Shown piece by piece: positions 54,181 to 64,000 of a stretch of 64,000 nt of DNA (within the stretch, counting starts at the first letter, position 1; each line of letters opens with the position of its first letter). The DNA lies in the NCBI RefSeq assembly GCF_010729105.1, contig NZ_AP022573.1:186001-250000 (forward strand), in the 5' to 3' direction. A model generated the notes under the pieces. That model was not told the DNA's origin. It did no database searches and saw only the letters and a program-made list of their open reading frames with translations. A program made the translations under genes and the position numbers. The DNA comes from Mycobacterium saskatchewanense (GTDB lineage Bacteria; Actinomycetota; Actinomycetes; Mycobacteriales; Mycobacteriaceae).

Positions 54181-55314
54181 ATGACAACAGCAGGTGGGCC
54201 GCCCCCGGGCGCCAGCGGTTACTCGGCCCCCGGCGGTCATCCCGGCCAGCCGGCCCACGAGGCCCCTTCGGGCGGCGGTGACGGCCTGGCCGCCGAGGTG
54301 CACACCCTGGAGCGGGCGATCTTCGAGGTCAAGCGGATCATCGTCGGCCAGGACCTGCTGGTGGAGCGAATGCTCGTGGGCCTGCTGTCCAAGGGCCACG
54401 TGCTGCTCGAGGGCGTCCCCGGCGTCGCCAAGACGCTGGCGGTGGAGACGTTTGCGAAGGTGGTGGGCGGCACGTTCGCCCGCATCCAGTTCACGCCCGA
54501 CCTGGTGCCCACCGACATCATCGGTACCCGCATCTACCGGCAGGGCAAGGAGGAGTTCGACACCGAGCTCGGCCCCGTGGTGGTCAACTTCCTGCTCGCC
54601 GACGAGATCAACCGCGCCCCCGCGAAGGTGCAGTCGGCGCTGCTGGAGGTCATGCAGGAGCGCCACGTGTCGATCGGCGGCCGCACCTTCCCGCTGCCCA
54701 ACCCGTTCCTGGTGATGGCGACGCAGAACCCGATCGAGCACGAGGGCGTGTACCCGCTGCCGGAGGCGCAGCGCGACCGCTTCCTGTTCAAGATCAACGT
54801 CGGCTACCCGTCGCCCGAAGAGGAGCGGGAGATCATCTACCGCATGGGTGTGAAGCCGCCGCAGCCCAAGCAGATCATGGACACCGGCGACCTGCTGCGG
54901 CTGCAGGACATCGCCGCCAACAACTTCGTCCACCATGCGCTCGTCGACTACGTGGTGCGCATCGTGACGGCCACCCGGCACCCCGAGCAGCTCGGCATGA
55001 ACGACGTCAAGACGTGGATCTCGTTCGGCGCGTCCCCGCGCGCCTCGCTGGGCATCATCGCCGCGTCCCGGTCGCTCGCGCTGGTGCGCGGCCGCGACTA
55101 CGTGATCCCCCAAGACGTCGTCGACGTCATTCCCGACGTGCTTCGGCACCGGCTGGTCCTCACCTACGACGCGCTCGCCGACGAGATCTCGCCGGAGATC
55201 GTCATCAACCGCGTGATGCAGACTGTCGCGCTGCCTCAGGTGAATGCCGTTCCGCAGCAAGGGCAGTCGGTGCCGCCGGTGATGCAGGCCGCCGGAGCGG
55301 CCGGCGGTCGGTGA
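54181..55314 (+). CDS. moxR1: MoxR-family AAA+ ATPase
   Basis: A 377-residue AAA+ ATPase. After a Gly/Pro-rich N-terminus come Walker A GVPGVAKT (residues 78-85), Walker B LLADEINRAPAK, and sensor motifs with ATQNPIEHEGVYPLPEAQ. MoxR ATPases act as chaperones with DUF58 and VWA partner proteins, exactly the two genes that follow. The GTGA overlap with the next gene shows coupling. It corresponds to Rv1479. The client in mycobacteria is not settled. Confidence 0.93.
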   Translation: MTTAGGPPPGASGYSAPGGHPGQPAHEAPSGGGDGLAAEVHTLERAIFEVKRIIVGQDLLVERMLVGLLSKGHVLLEGVPGVAKTLAVETFAKVVGGTFARIQFTPDLVPTDIIGTRIYRQGKEEFDTELGPVVVNFLLADEINRAPAKVQSALLEVMQERHVSIGGRTFPLPNPFLVMATQNPIEHEGVYPLPEAQRDRFLFKINVGYPSPEEEREIIYRMGVKPPQPKQIMDTGDLLRLQDIAANNFVHHALVDYVVRIVTATRHPEQLGMNDVKTWISFGASPRASLGIIAASRSLALVRGRDYVIPQDVVDVIPDVLRHRLVLTYDALADEISPEIVINRVMQTVALPQVNAVPQQGQSVPPVMQAAGAAGGR

Positions 55315-56261
55315 CCGACCCCAACCCGGCGGTGCGCCATCCACCGTCGATGCAGCGCGGTCAGATCGACGACCCGAAGCTGTCGGCGGCGCTGCGCAAT
55401 CTTGAGCTGTCCGTGCGGCGCAAGCTGGACGGCGTCCTGCACGGCGACCACCTGGGCCTGATCCCGGGTCCCGGCTCGGAGCCGGGGGAGTCGCGCGAGT
55501 ACCAGCCCGGCGACGACGTCCGGCGGATGGACTGGGCCGTCACCGCGCGCACCACGCATCCGCACGTGCGGCAGATGATCGCCGACCGCGAACTGGAGAC
55601 CTGGATGGTCGTCGACATGTCGGCCAGCATGGACTTCGGCACCGTCGGCTGCGAGAAGCGCGACCTCGCGGTGGCCGCCGCCGCGGCGATCACCTTCCTG
55701 AACAGCGGCGGCGGCAACCGGTTCGGCGCGGTCATCGCGAACGGCGCGACGATCACCCGGGTACCCGCGCGGTCGGGTCGCCAGCACGAGCAGACCTTGC
55801 TGCGCACCATCGCCACCACGCCCCGGGCGCCGGTTGGCATGCGCGGCGACCTGGCGCTGGCCATCGACGCGCTGCGCCGACCCGAACGCCGCCGCGGGAT
55901 GGCGGTGATCATCAGCGACTTCCTGGGCCCGATCAACTGGATGCGCCCGCTGCGCGCGGTCGCGGCCCGCCACGAGGTGCTGGCGATCGAGGTCCTCGAT
56001 CCCCGCGACGTCGAGCTGCCGGACGTGGGCGACGTGGTGCTGCAGGACGCCGAATCGGGGGTCACGCGCGAGTTCACGATCGACGCCCAGCTGCGCGACG
56101 ACTTCGCGAAGGCGGCGGCCGCGCACCGTGCCGAGGTCGCCCGCACGGTCCGCAGCTGCGGGGCCCCGGTGCTGACGTTGCGCACCGACCGGGACTGGAT
56201 CGCCGACATCGTCCGCTTCGTGGAATCCCGCCGCCGCGGCGCAATGGCGGGGCGGCAGTGA
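55311..56261 (+). CDS. DUF58 protein of the MoxR module
   Basis: A 316-residue DUF58/VWA-like protein (Rv1480). The DUF58 signature [20 protein letters not shown] lies at about residues 62-81. A VWA-like segment [13 protein letters not shown] follows, in which the D-x-S-x-S pattern is intact. No membrane segment or signal is present, so it is cytosolic. It overlaps moxR1 upstream and the next gene downstream by 4 bases each. Confidence 0.88.
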   Translation: MTDPNPAVRHPPSMQRGQIDDPKLSAALRNLELSVRRKLDGVLHGDHLGLIPGPGSEPGESREYQPGDDVRRMDWAVTARTTHPHVRQMIADRELETWMVVDMSASMDFGTVGCEKRDLAVAAAAAITFLNSGGGNRFGAVIANGATITRVPARSGRQHEQTLLRTIATTPRAPVGMRGDLALAIDALRRPERRRGMAVIISDFLGPINWMRPLRAVAARHEVLAIEVLDPRDVELPDVGDVVLQDAESGVTREFTIDAQLRDDFAKAAAAHRAEVARTVRSCGAPVLTLRTDRDWIADIVRFVESRRRGAMAGRQ

Positions 56262-57265
56262 CGCTGCCGTTCTTCGGTGCGATGTCGCTGTCGGGTTTCG
56301 CGCATTCCTGGTTCTTCCTCTTCTTCGTCGTCGTCGCCGGGTTGGCCGCGCTGTATGTGGTGATGCAGCTGGCGCGCGAGCGGCGGATGCTGCGGTTCGC
56401 GAACATGGAGCTGCTGGAGAGCGTCGCCCCCAAGCGGCCCTCCCGCTGGCGGCACGTGCCCGCGATCCTGCTGGTGCTCGCGCTGGTGTCGTTGACCATC
56501 GCGATGGCGGGCCCCACCAACGACGTCCGGATCCCCCGCAACCGCGCGGTGGTGATGCTGGTGATCGACGTGTCGCAGTCGATGCGCGCCACCGACGTGC
56601 AACCCAACAGGATGGCGGCAGCGCAGGAGGCCGCCAAGCAGTTCGCCGGCGAGCTGACCCCCGGCATCAACCTGGGCCTGATCGAGTACGCGGGCACCGC
56701 GACCGTGCTGGTGCAGCCGACGACCAACCGCGACGCGACCAAGGCCGCGCTGGACAAGCTGCAATTCGCCGACCGCACCGCGACCGGGGAGGGCATCTTC
56801 ACGGCCCTGCAGGCGATCGCCACGGTCGGCGCGGTGATCGGCGGCGGTGACACGCCGCCGCCGGCGCGCATCGTGCTGTTCTCCGACGGCAAGGAGACGA
56901 TGCCGACCAACCCGGACAACCCCAAGGGCGCGTTCACCGCCGCCCGCACCGCCAAGGATCAGGGGGTGCCGATCTCGACGATCTCGTTCGGCACCCCGTA
57001 CGGCTTCGTCGAGATCAACGACCAGCGCCAGCCGGTGCCCGTCGACGACTCCACGATGAAAAAGGTCGCCGAGCTTTCCGGGGGGACCTGGTACAACGCG
57101 GCGAGCCTGGCCGAGCTGAAGGCCGTCTACGCGACGCTGCAGCAGCAGATCGGCTACGAGACCATCAAGGGTGACGCCAGCGTGGGCTGGGTGCGGCTGG
57201 GCGCACTGGTGTTGGCGCTGGCGGCCCTGGCGGCGCTGCTGATCAACCGCCGACTCCCGACCTGA
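56258..57265 (+). CDS. Membrane-anchored von Willebrand A protein
   Basis: A 335-residue protein with transmembrane helices at residues ~14-38 and ~66-84, a VWA domain and a C-terminal helix ([16 protein letters not shown]). The metal-ion site is DVSQS (Asp104-x-Ser106-x-Ser108) with a downstream Thr and Asp. It matches Rv1481 and BatA-like proteins of MoxR modules. It is the third coupled gene of the unit. A palindromic repeat begins 24 bases after its stop. Confidence 0.9.
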   Translation: MTLPFFGAMSLSGFAHSWFFLFFVVVAGLAALYVVMQLARERRMLRFANMELLESVAPKRPSRWRHVPAILLVLALVSLTIAMAGPTNDVRIPRNRAVVMLVIDVSQSMRATDVQPNRMAAAQEAAKQFAGELTPGINLGLIEYAGTATVLVQPTTNRDATKAALDKLQFADRTATGEGIFTALQAIATVGAVIGGGDTPPPARIVLFSDGKETMPTNPDNPKGAFTAARTAKDQGVPISTISFGTPYGFVEINDQRQPVPVDDSTMKKVAELSGGTWYNAASLAELKAVYATLQQQIGYETIKGDASVGWVRLGALVLALAALAALLINRRLPT

Positions 57266-57288
57266 GTTCTGCGGGCACTCCTTTGGCC

Positions 57289-57348
57289 CGCGAGCGTAAC
57301 CCCACTGCGATTTTCCGGCGCGATTCTCGCGGTGCCGTTACGCTCGCG
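57289..57348. repeat. Hyphenated palindrome, family A copy 2
   Basis: Arms 57289-57310 and 57327-57348 pair at 19 of 22 positions around a 16-base loop; the left arm begins CGCGAGCGTAACCCCACTG. It lies between convergent genes, and its right arm includes the stop codon of the minus-strand gene (57338-57340). Confidence 0.75.
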
Positions 57349-58180
57349 AAGCGCGTGCCTGCCGCACCCGGCGGATGATGTCGGCCGGGTGGTCTTCCGC
57401 GACGACCCGGACCACGATCCACCCGTGACGCTGGCCGAGCGTCTCCAGCCGCCGAATGTCCTTGACGTACTGGGAGCGGCTCGTTCGATGATGGTCGCCG
57501 TCGTACTCGACGGCGACCTTGATGTCCTCCCATCCCATGTCCAAATACGCCTCGGCCCAGCCCCATTCGTTGAGAACCGGAATCTGTGTCTGCGGGCGGG
57601 GAAATCCGGCGCGCGCCAGCAGGAGGCGCAGCCACGTCTCCTTGGGCGACTGCGCCCCGCCGTCGACGAGTTCCAGGGTGACCCGGGCTGCCTTCATCCC
57701 TCGACGCCCCCGATAGCGGTCGACCAAGAGCTCGACATCGGCCATCTTCACTTCCGTCGCCTGAACCAGGGCGTCGACGGCGGCCACGGCGGTGCCCTTT
57801 TCATAGCGCCTGGCCAGATCGAGGGCCGTTCGCGCGGGCGTCGTGACGCGCATGCCGTCGACGACGGCGATCTCGTCGGCCTCGATGCGCTCCTCCCAGA
57901 CACGCACGCCCGCAGCCTCGCGGCGGTTGGTATCGATGATCTCTGCCGACCGCGAAGGGTCGATCCACTTCGAGCCGTGCAGCGCGGAGGCCGAGAAGCC
58001 GGTCAGGATGCCGCGCCGCCGCGAGCGGAGCCAGCACGCCTTGGCGCGCAGCACCGCAGTGAGCTCCGCGCCTTTCGGCACGTATACGTCTTTGTGCAGC
58101 GCGACATATCGACTGCGCAGTTCGTAGGGCGTCAATGTGCCGACAGCCAGGGCCTCGCTGCCCAGGAAAGGGTCTGTCAT
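57338..58180 (-). CDS. AbiEi-like / DUF559 endonuclease-like protein
   Basis: A 280-residue protein with two parts. Residues 1-150 resemble AbiEi-type antitoxin-family proteins (SRYVALHKDVYVPKG, TGFSASALHGSKW, MRVTTPARTALDLAR). Residues 175-280 look like a DUF559/Vsr PD-(D/E)XK nuclease fold: SPKETWLRLLLARAG with Glu181, Asp214, and VAVEYDGDHHR with Glu225 and Asp227. The ATG (58178-58180) has no clear ribosome site and may be leaderless. It stands alone, bracketed by family A palindromes on both sides, and is divergent from mabA. No AbiEii-type toxin gene is adjacent, so toxin-antitoxin function is not supported. Its substrate is unknown. Confidence 0.72.
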   Translation of the reverse strand: MTDPFLGSEALAVGTLTPYELRSRYVALHKDVYVPKGAELTAVLRAKACWLRSRRRGILTGFSASALHGSKWIDPSRSAEIIDTNRREAAGVRVWEERIEADEIAVVDGMRVTTPARTALDLARRYEKGTAVAAVDALVQATEVKMADVELLVDRYRGRRGMKAARVTLELVDGGAQSPKETWLRLLLARAGFPRPQTQIPVLNEWGWAEAYLDMGWEDIKVAVEYDGDHHRTSRSQYVKDIRRLETLGQRHGWIVVRVVAEDHPADIIRRVRQARASRA

Positions 58181-58212
58181 GGCGGAAGTGTGCCGACGAC
58201 CACCGACATTGC

Positions 58213-58274
58213 CCGCGAGCGTAACCCCACCGCGAAATCCGAGCCCGAAAATCGCAACCCGGTTACGCTCGCGG
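58213..58274. repeat. Hyphenated palindrome, family A copy 3 (mabA upstream region)
   Basis: Perfect outer arms CCGCGAGCGTAACC (58213-58226) and GGTTACGCTCGCGG (58261-58274) continue imperfectly inward to GCGA (58232-58235) and TCGC (58252-58255). It lies about 40 bases upstream of the mabA promoter. From memory, M. tuberculosis has a similar GCGAGCGTAACCCC...GTTACGCTCG arrangement in its mabA upstream region. Confidence 0.75.
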
Positions 58275-58310
58275 CCCGGAAGGGGGGAGATTTCAACCCA
58301 GCCGCTTCGA

Positions 58311-59107
<797 letters not shown>

Positions 59108-59125
59108 TCTTTCACGACGGCATAG

Positions 59126-59968
<843 letters not shown>

Positions 59969-59975
59969 CCGGCCA

Positions 59976-60995
59976 ATGGAATTCGACGCCGTCCTGCTGC
60001 TGTCCTTCGGCGGGCCGGAAGGCCCCGAGCAGGTGCGGCCGTTCCTGGAGAACGTGACCCGGGGCCGCAACGTGCCCCCCGAACGCCTCGACGAGGTCGC
60101 CGAGCACTACCTGCATTTCGGCGGCGTGTCCCCGATCAACGGAATCAACCGCGCCCTGGTCGCCGAGCTCGAAGCCGAGCTCGGGCTCCCGGTGTACTTC
60201 GGCAACCGCAACTGGGACCCCTACGTCGAAGAGACCGTCGCGACCATGCGTGACAACGGTGTTCGCCGCGCGGCGGTGTTCACGACGTCGGCGTGGAGTG
60301 GCTACTCCAGCTGCACGCAGTACGTGGAGGACATCGCCCGGGCGCGGCGCGCCGCCGGTCCCCGCGCGCCCGAATTGGTGAAGCTGCGGCCATATTTCGA
60401 CCACCCGCTGTTCGTCGAGATGTTCGCCGGGGCGATTGCCGCCGCGGCCAGCACCGTGCCCGCCGGCGCGCGGCTGGTATTCACCGCGCATTCGGTCCCG
60501 GTGGCAGCCGACAGGCGCTGCGGCCCGAATCTCTACAGCCGCCAAGTCGCCTACGCCGCAAGCCTTGTCGCGGCGGCCGCCGGCTACGCCGACTACGACC
60601 TGGCCTGGCAGTCGCGCTCCGGCCCGCCCCAGGTGCCCTGGCTCGAGCCGGACGTGGCCGACCACCTTGCGGCGTTGGCCGCCGACGGCGTCCGGGCCGT
60701 CGTGGTCTGCCCCGTCGGGTTCGTCGCCGACCACATCGAGGTGGTGTGGGACCTCGACAACGAGTTGCGGGCGCAGGCCGAGGCGGCGGGAATCACGCTG
60801 GCCCGGGCCGGCACCCCCAACGCCGACCGCCGATTCGCCCGGTTGGCGGCGGGTTTGATCGACGAACTGCGTTCCGGCCACGCCCCCGAACGGGTTTCGG
60901 GTCCGGAACCGGTTGCGGGATGCCTCGCCAGCGTCAACGGCGAGCCGTGCCTGCCGCCGCACTGCGCCGCACTGCCGGCGCAGAGTGAACCCTAA
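59976..60995 (+). CDS. hemH: Ferrochelatase (coproporphyrin type)
   Basis: A 339-residue ferrochelatase inserting iron into a porphyrin; actinobacterial members use coproporphyrin III. The metal-site His172 is in FTAHSVP and the porphyrin-binding Tyr/Glu segment is [18 protein letters not shown]. Candidate [2Fe-2S] ligands are Cys182 and three C-terminal cysteines, Cys316, Cys325 and Cys330, in a tail typical of mycobacterial enzymes. It starts 7 bases after inhA, so heme and mycolate genes share a transcript. Confidence 0.95.
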   Translation: MEFDAVLLLSFGGPEGPEQVRPFLENVTRGRNVPPERLDEVAEHYLHFGGVSPINGINRALVAELEAELGLPVYFGNRNWDPYVEETVATMRDNGVRRAAVFTTSAWSGYSSCTQYVEDIARARRAAGPRAPELVKLRPYFDHPLFVEMFAGAIAAAASTVPAGARLVFTAHSVPVAADRRCGPNLYSRQVAYAASLVAAAAGYADYDLAWQSRSGPPQVPWLEPDVADHLAALAADGVRAVVVCPVGFVADHIEVVWDLDNELRAQAEAAGITLARAGTPNADRRFARLAAGLIDELRSGHAPERVSGPEPVAGCLASVNGEPCLPPHCAALPAQSEP

Positions 60996-60998
60996 AAG

Positions 60999-61910
60999 CT
61001 AATCCGTCCAGGCGGAGTGCAGGATCGCGGTGACCGCGGCCATCCGCGCCGAGCGCACCACGGCGCTGAGCGGCCGCAGCGCGTCGCTGGCGATCCGGGC
61101 TTCCGACGACGACTGCGTGCCGAGCGGTTCGAGCCCCGCCACGACGGGGGCCGCGAAGCGGTCCGGCGAGTCGGCCGGTCGATTCAACCCCGCGCTCACC
61201 GCGATGATCGCGTCGACGTGCGCGGCGTTCTCCAGCACCCGCAACGCGCGCGTCGGCGCATGGTCGGGAACGCGGTGCTGGCGAGCCGATTCCAGCAGCT
61301 GCTCGATGAGCGCCCGCGGATCGTCGACGTCGGCGGCGGACGCCAGCCCGATCTCCCCGAGCGCGTCGGCGGCCGACCGCACCGCCGACCGCAGGCTGTA
61401 TTCGGCATCGCCGAGCTCGTAGTGGTCGAACGCCGGCGCGCCGGGCAGCGAGTACACCGTCCACGCCAGCGATTCGGGGATGTCCGAGTCGTCGAACTCG
61501 TCGTAGGAGAACTCGGGAACCAGGCCGACGGCGGTCGCGGGGTCGTCCGGGCTGGTGATGATCACCGCCTCGCCCGAGGCCAGCGCATCCCGCGAGAACT
61601 GCGTCCCCGCGGCCAGACCGCGCACGTCACCGGGGACCGGCATGACCACGTTGATCGACCCGCGTAACCGCCCGGGGCCGTCCGATGGGCGGCCCACCGC
61701 CGCGCGCAGCGTCTGCAGCAGCGACACCGTGCCGACGTCGTGCACGTCGGGCCACGGCAGCCCGGTATGACCCGCGGCGACGGCATCATACGCAGTGACC
61801 GATTGCTTTGGCGCCCATATCGATAACGCGTCCAAGACGTCGTCGGGCGCGGCCTTGCCGGCGAGCCACGCGTTGGCCCACAGGGACAGCGAGACACTAG
61901 GACACCACAT
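60999..61910 (-). CDS. Conserved hypothetical protein, Rv1486c-like
   Basis: A 303-residue soluble protein of unknown function. No catalytic motif is recognisable; conserved-looking parts are [20 protein letters not shown] near the start (core WANAWLAG) and an acidic central stretch ([18 protein letters not shown]). The second half is Ala-rich and helical. The ATG at 61908-61910 is taken as start. It is convergent with hemH, with only 3 bases between stops, and divergent from nfeD. Confidence 0.75.
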   Translation of the reverse strand: MWCPSVSLSLWANAWLAGKAAPDDVLDALSIWAPKQSVTAYDAVAAGHTGLPWPDVHDVGTVSLLQTLRAAVGRPSDGPGRLRGSINVVMPVPGDVRGLAAGTQFSRDALASGEAVIITSPDDPATAVGLVPEFSYDEFDDSDIPESLAWTVYSLPGAPAFDHYELGDAEYSLRSAVRSAADALGEIGLASAADVDDPRALIEQLLESARQHRVPDHAPTRALRVLENAAHVDAIIAVSAGLNRPADSPDRFAAPVVAGLEPLGTQSSSEARIASDALRPLSAVVRSARMAAVTAILHSAWTD

Positions 61911-61969
61911 GATTTCGCAGTGTAGTTGTTTGATCCGGCAAAGGCGGGGGGCGCGCGTATTCTGACCGC

Positions 61970-62407
61970 ATGGCCGCCGCGGTCGTCTGGCTGATATTCG
62001 CGCTGGTGCTTGCCGGTGCGGAGGCGCTCACCGGGCATTTGTTCTTGGTGATGCTCGGCGGCGGCGCGTTGGCCGCCTCGGCGACGAGTTGGCTGACCGA
62101 TTGGCCGGTGTGGGCCAACGGCGGGGTGTTCCTGATCGTCTCCCTCCTGCTGCTAGTGCTGGTCCGTCCCGCCCTGCGGCGGCGACTGACGCCCGCCGTG
62201 GCGCTCCCGACCGGAGTCAAGGCGCTGGAGGGCAGGAACGCGCGGGTGCTCGACCGCGTAGCCCGCGACGAGGGCCAGGTGAAGCTCGACGGCGAGGTGT
62301 GGACGGCGCGCCCGCTCAACGAGGACGACGTTTTCGAACCCGGCGAGTCGGTGACCGTCATGCGCATCGACGGCGCCACGGCGGTGGTCTTCCGGAGCGG
62401 TCTTTAG
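61970..62407 (+). CDS. NfeD-family membrane protein
   Basis: A 145-residue protein with two or three N-terminal transmembrane helices (residues 3-60) and a C-terminal OB-fold domain ([31 protein letters not shown] is its core). NfeD proteins work with SPFH/stomatin proteins in membrane microdomains, and such a gene follows 36 bases later. It corresponds to Rv1487. Confidence 0.9.
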   Translation: MAAAVVWLIFALVLAGAEALTGHLFLVMLGGGALAASATSWLTDWPVWANGGVFLIVSLLLLVLVRPALRRRLTPAVALPTGVKALEGRNARVLDRVARDEGQVKLDGEVWTARPLNEDDVFEPGESVTVMRIDGATAVVFRSGL

Positions 62408-62443
62408 CGGCCGCGAGAGGCACTGCGAGAGAAAGGAACTGCC

Positions 62444-63586
62444 GTGGAAGGTGCGGTAGCTGGGTTGGTGTTGCTGGCCGTATTAGTGATTTTCGCCATC
62501 GTGGTGGTGGCCAAATCGGTGGCCCTGATCCCTCAGGCCGAGGCGGCCGTGATCGAGCGGCTGGGCCGCTACAGCCGCACGGTGAGCGGGCAGCTGACGC
62601 TGTTGGTGCCGTTCATCGACCGCGTCCGCGCGCGGGTGGACCTGCGCGAACGGGTGGTGTCCTTTCCGCCGCAGCCGGTGATCACCGAGGACAACCTGAC
62701 GCTCAACATCGACACCGTCGTGTATTTCCAGGTCACCAACCCGCAGGCAGCGGTCTACCAGATCAGCAACTACATCGTCGGTGTCGAACAGCTGACGACC
62801 ACCACGCTGCGCAACGTGGTCGGCGGGATGACGCTCGAGCAAACATTGACCTCGCGCGACCAGATCAACGGCCAGCTGCGCGGCGTGCTCGACGAGGCCA
62901 CCGGCCGGTGGGGCCTGCGGGTGGCACGGGTGGAATTGCGCAGCATCGACCCGCCGCCGTCGATTCAGGCGTCGATGGAGAAGCAGATGAAGGCCGACCG
63001 GGAGAAGCGGGCGATGATCCTGACGGCCGAGGGCACCCGGGAGGCGGCGATCAAGCAGGCCGAGGGCGCCAAGCAGGCGCAGATCCTGGCAGCCGAGGGC
63101 GCGAAGCAGGCCGCGATCCTGGCCGCCGAGGCCGAACGCCAATCCCGGATGCTGCGCGCGCAGGGTGAGCGCGCCGCGTCCTACCTCCAGGCGCAGGGGC
63201 AGGCGAAGGCGATCGAGAAGACCTTCGCGGCGATCAAGGCGGGCAGGCCGACCCCGGAGATGCTGGCTTACCAGTACCTGCAGACGCTGCCCGAGATGGC
63301 GCGCGGCGACGCCAACAAGGTCTGGGTGGTACCCAGCGATTTCAGCGCGGCGCTGCAGGGGTTCACCAAGCTGCTGGGCGCGCCGGGCGAGGACGGGGTG
63401 TTCCGGTTCCAGCCCTCCCCGGTCGAGGATGCGCCCAAACACAGCGCCGACGACGACGCCGACGTCGCTGACTGGTTCTCCACCGAGACCGACCCGGCGA
63501 TCGCACAGGCGGTGGCCAAGGCCGAGGCGATCGCCCGCCAGCCGGTGGACGGCGCGCACGGGGCTCCTCCGGAACTCATACAGTAG
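62444..63586 (+). CDS. SPFH (stomatin/flotillin-like) membrane protein
   Basis: A 380-residue band-7 protein. One N-terminal transmembrane helix (residues 2-24) is followed by the SPFH domain (VIERLGRYSRTVSGQL, then DNLTLNIDTVVYFQVTNP). A long Ala/Glu/Lys-rich coiled coil (about 185-260) with near-repeats EGTREAAIKQAEGAKQ and EGAKQAAILAAEAERQ comes next, then an acidic tail. The GTG start has AAGGA upstream. It matches Rv1488 and pairs with the NfeD gene. Confidence 0.92.
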   Translation: MEGAVAGLVLLAVLVIFAIVVVAKSVALIPQAEAAVIERLGRYSRTVSGQLTLLVPFIDRVRARVDLRERVVSFPPQPVITEDNLTLNIDTVVYFQVTNPQAAVYQISNYIVGVEQLTTTTLRNVVGGMTLEQTLTSRDQINGQLRGVLDEATGRWGLRVARVELRSIDPPPSIQASMEKQMKADREKRAMILTAEGTREAAIKQAEGAKQAQILAAEGAKQAAILAAEAERQSRMLRAQGERAASYLQAQGQAKAIEKTFAAIKAGRPTPEMLAYQYLQTLPEMARGDANKVWVVPSDFSAALQGFTKLLGAPGEDGVFRFQPSPVEDAPKHSADDDADVADWFSTETDPAIAQAVAKAEAIARQPVDGAHGAPPELIQ

Positions 63587-63604
63587 CCGCCATAGGATTG
63601 CCGG

Positions 63605-63961
63605 ATGACTGCTCTGACGTCCCCGAAAACCTATGCGGGACTTGCCGCGTTCCACGCCGTCGACGCGGTCGCCTGCGCGATCCCGCTCGCTCCCATCAAG
63701 AAGACCCTGGACGACGTGGGGCTCCCGGAGAACATTCGGCCGGTGCTGCCGGTCGTCAAGGGGGCGGCCGCCGTCGGGCTGATCTCGGTCACCTGGTTCC
63801 CGGCCCTGGCGCGCTTGACGACGGCGATGCTGACGCTGTACTTCGCCCTTGCCGTCGGTGCCCACATCCGCGCGGGCGACAAGCCGGTCAAGGCGCTTCC
63901 GGCCGCGTCGTTCCTGGCGCTGTTCGCCGCGATGACGGTCACGGGGCCCGAGCGCCGCTAG
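63605..63961 (+). CDS. DoxX-like small membrane protein (Rv1489-like)
   Basis: A 118-residue protein with about four hydrophobic segments (residues 8-28, 48-66, 68-84 and 96-112) in a DoxX-like arrangement. Phrase NIRPVLPVVKGAAAVGLI is typical. It starts 18 bases after the SPFH gene and may be co-transcribed. Its role is unknown. The 39 bases after it, to the window end, show no feature. Confidence 0.72.
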   Translation: MTALTSPKTYAGLAAFHAVDAVACAIPLAPIKKTLDDVGLPENIRPVLPVVKGAAAVGLISVTWFPALARLTTAMLTLYFALAVGAHIRAGDKPVKALPAASFLALFAAMTVTGPERR

Positions 63962-64000
63962 CGCAGGCGCAGCTCTACCGTCGCCCTGTGCGCCGAGGGC

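Overview
The window is high-GC, slow-grower-type mycobacterial chromosome. Gene order follows the Mycobacterium tuberculosis segment from about Rv1426c (lipO) to Rv1489 almost gene for gene. PE_PGRS genes, ctpD and trxB1, which I recall from that interval in M. tuberculosis, are absent. A PPE-PPW gene, a ppc gene and an intein-free sufB are present. This fits a Mycobacterium avium-complex-like or related species; the species cannot be fixed from the sequence alone. Locus tags and lengths quoted for M. tuberculosis are from memory.

Layout. 1-1.05 kb: a KstR-type operator and a decayed 13E12/DUF222 (HNH) gene. 1.2-4.9 kb: minus-strand lipid operon (acyltransferase, fadD12, lipO). 5.1-9.8 kb: small unknown protein, DUF3556 membrane protein with a coupled FAD oxidoreductase, and an L,D-transpeptidase. 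9.9-18.3 kb: secreted Pro/Ala/Gly-rich protein, then gap-pgk-tpi-secG-ppc, a DUF1206 membrane protein and a helical protein. 18.3-24.8 kb: minus-strand pentose phosphate operon tkt-tal-zwf-opcA-pgl. 25-30.3 kb: ctaB, the PPE gene, qor, an unknown protein and ctaA. 30.4-33.9 kb: ABC transporter pair plus mptB. 34-40.2 kb: sufR-sufB-sufD-sufC-sufS-sufU-sufT, tightly coupled. 40.2-43.6 kb: two tandem DUF5666 exported proteins and fadE15. 44-47.2 kb: trxA, an echA12-type hydratase, an ABC-F ATPase and a small HTH protein. 47.2-54 kb: a TetR regulator next to acn, a membrane protein, ripA and ripB. 54.2-57.3 kb: moxR1 with its DUF58 and VWA partners. 57.3-64 kb: an AbiEi/DUF559-like gene, mabA(fabG1)-inhA-hemH, an unknown gene, nfeD with an SPFH gene, and a DoxX-like gene.

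Functionally this is core metabolism and envelope biology: lower glycolysis and anaplerosis, the oxidative and non-oxidative pentose pathway, heme A synthesis (ctaB, ctaA), Fe-S cluster assembly, aconitase, mycolate elongation (the isoniazid target), heme synthesis and septal peptidoglycan cleavage. Most genes sit in operons with 4-base ATGA or GTGA stop/start overlaps, and GTG starts are common.

No tRNA, rRNA, CRISPR array or intact insertion sequence was seen. The parts not explained by the genes are regulatory and repeat DNA: a SufR operator overlapping the sufR start, a KstR operator, a GTCAC direct repeat before ripA, an operator-like palindrome whose right arm recurs upstream of fadE15/trxA, and two small families of dispersed hyphenated palindromes. 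One copy of these palindromes lies in the mabA-inhA promoter region.
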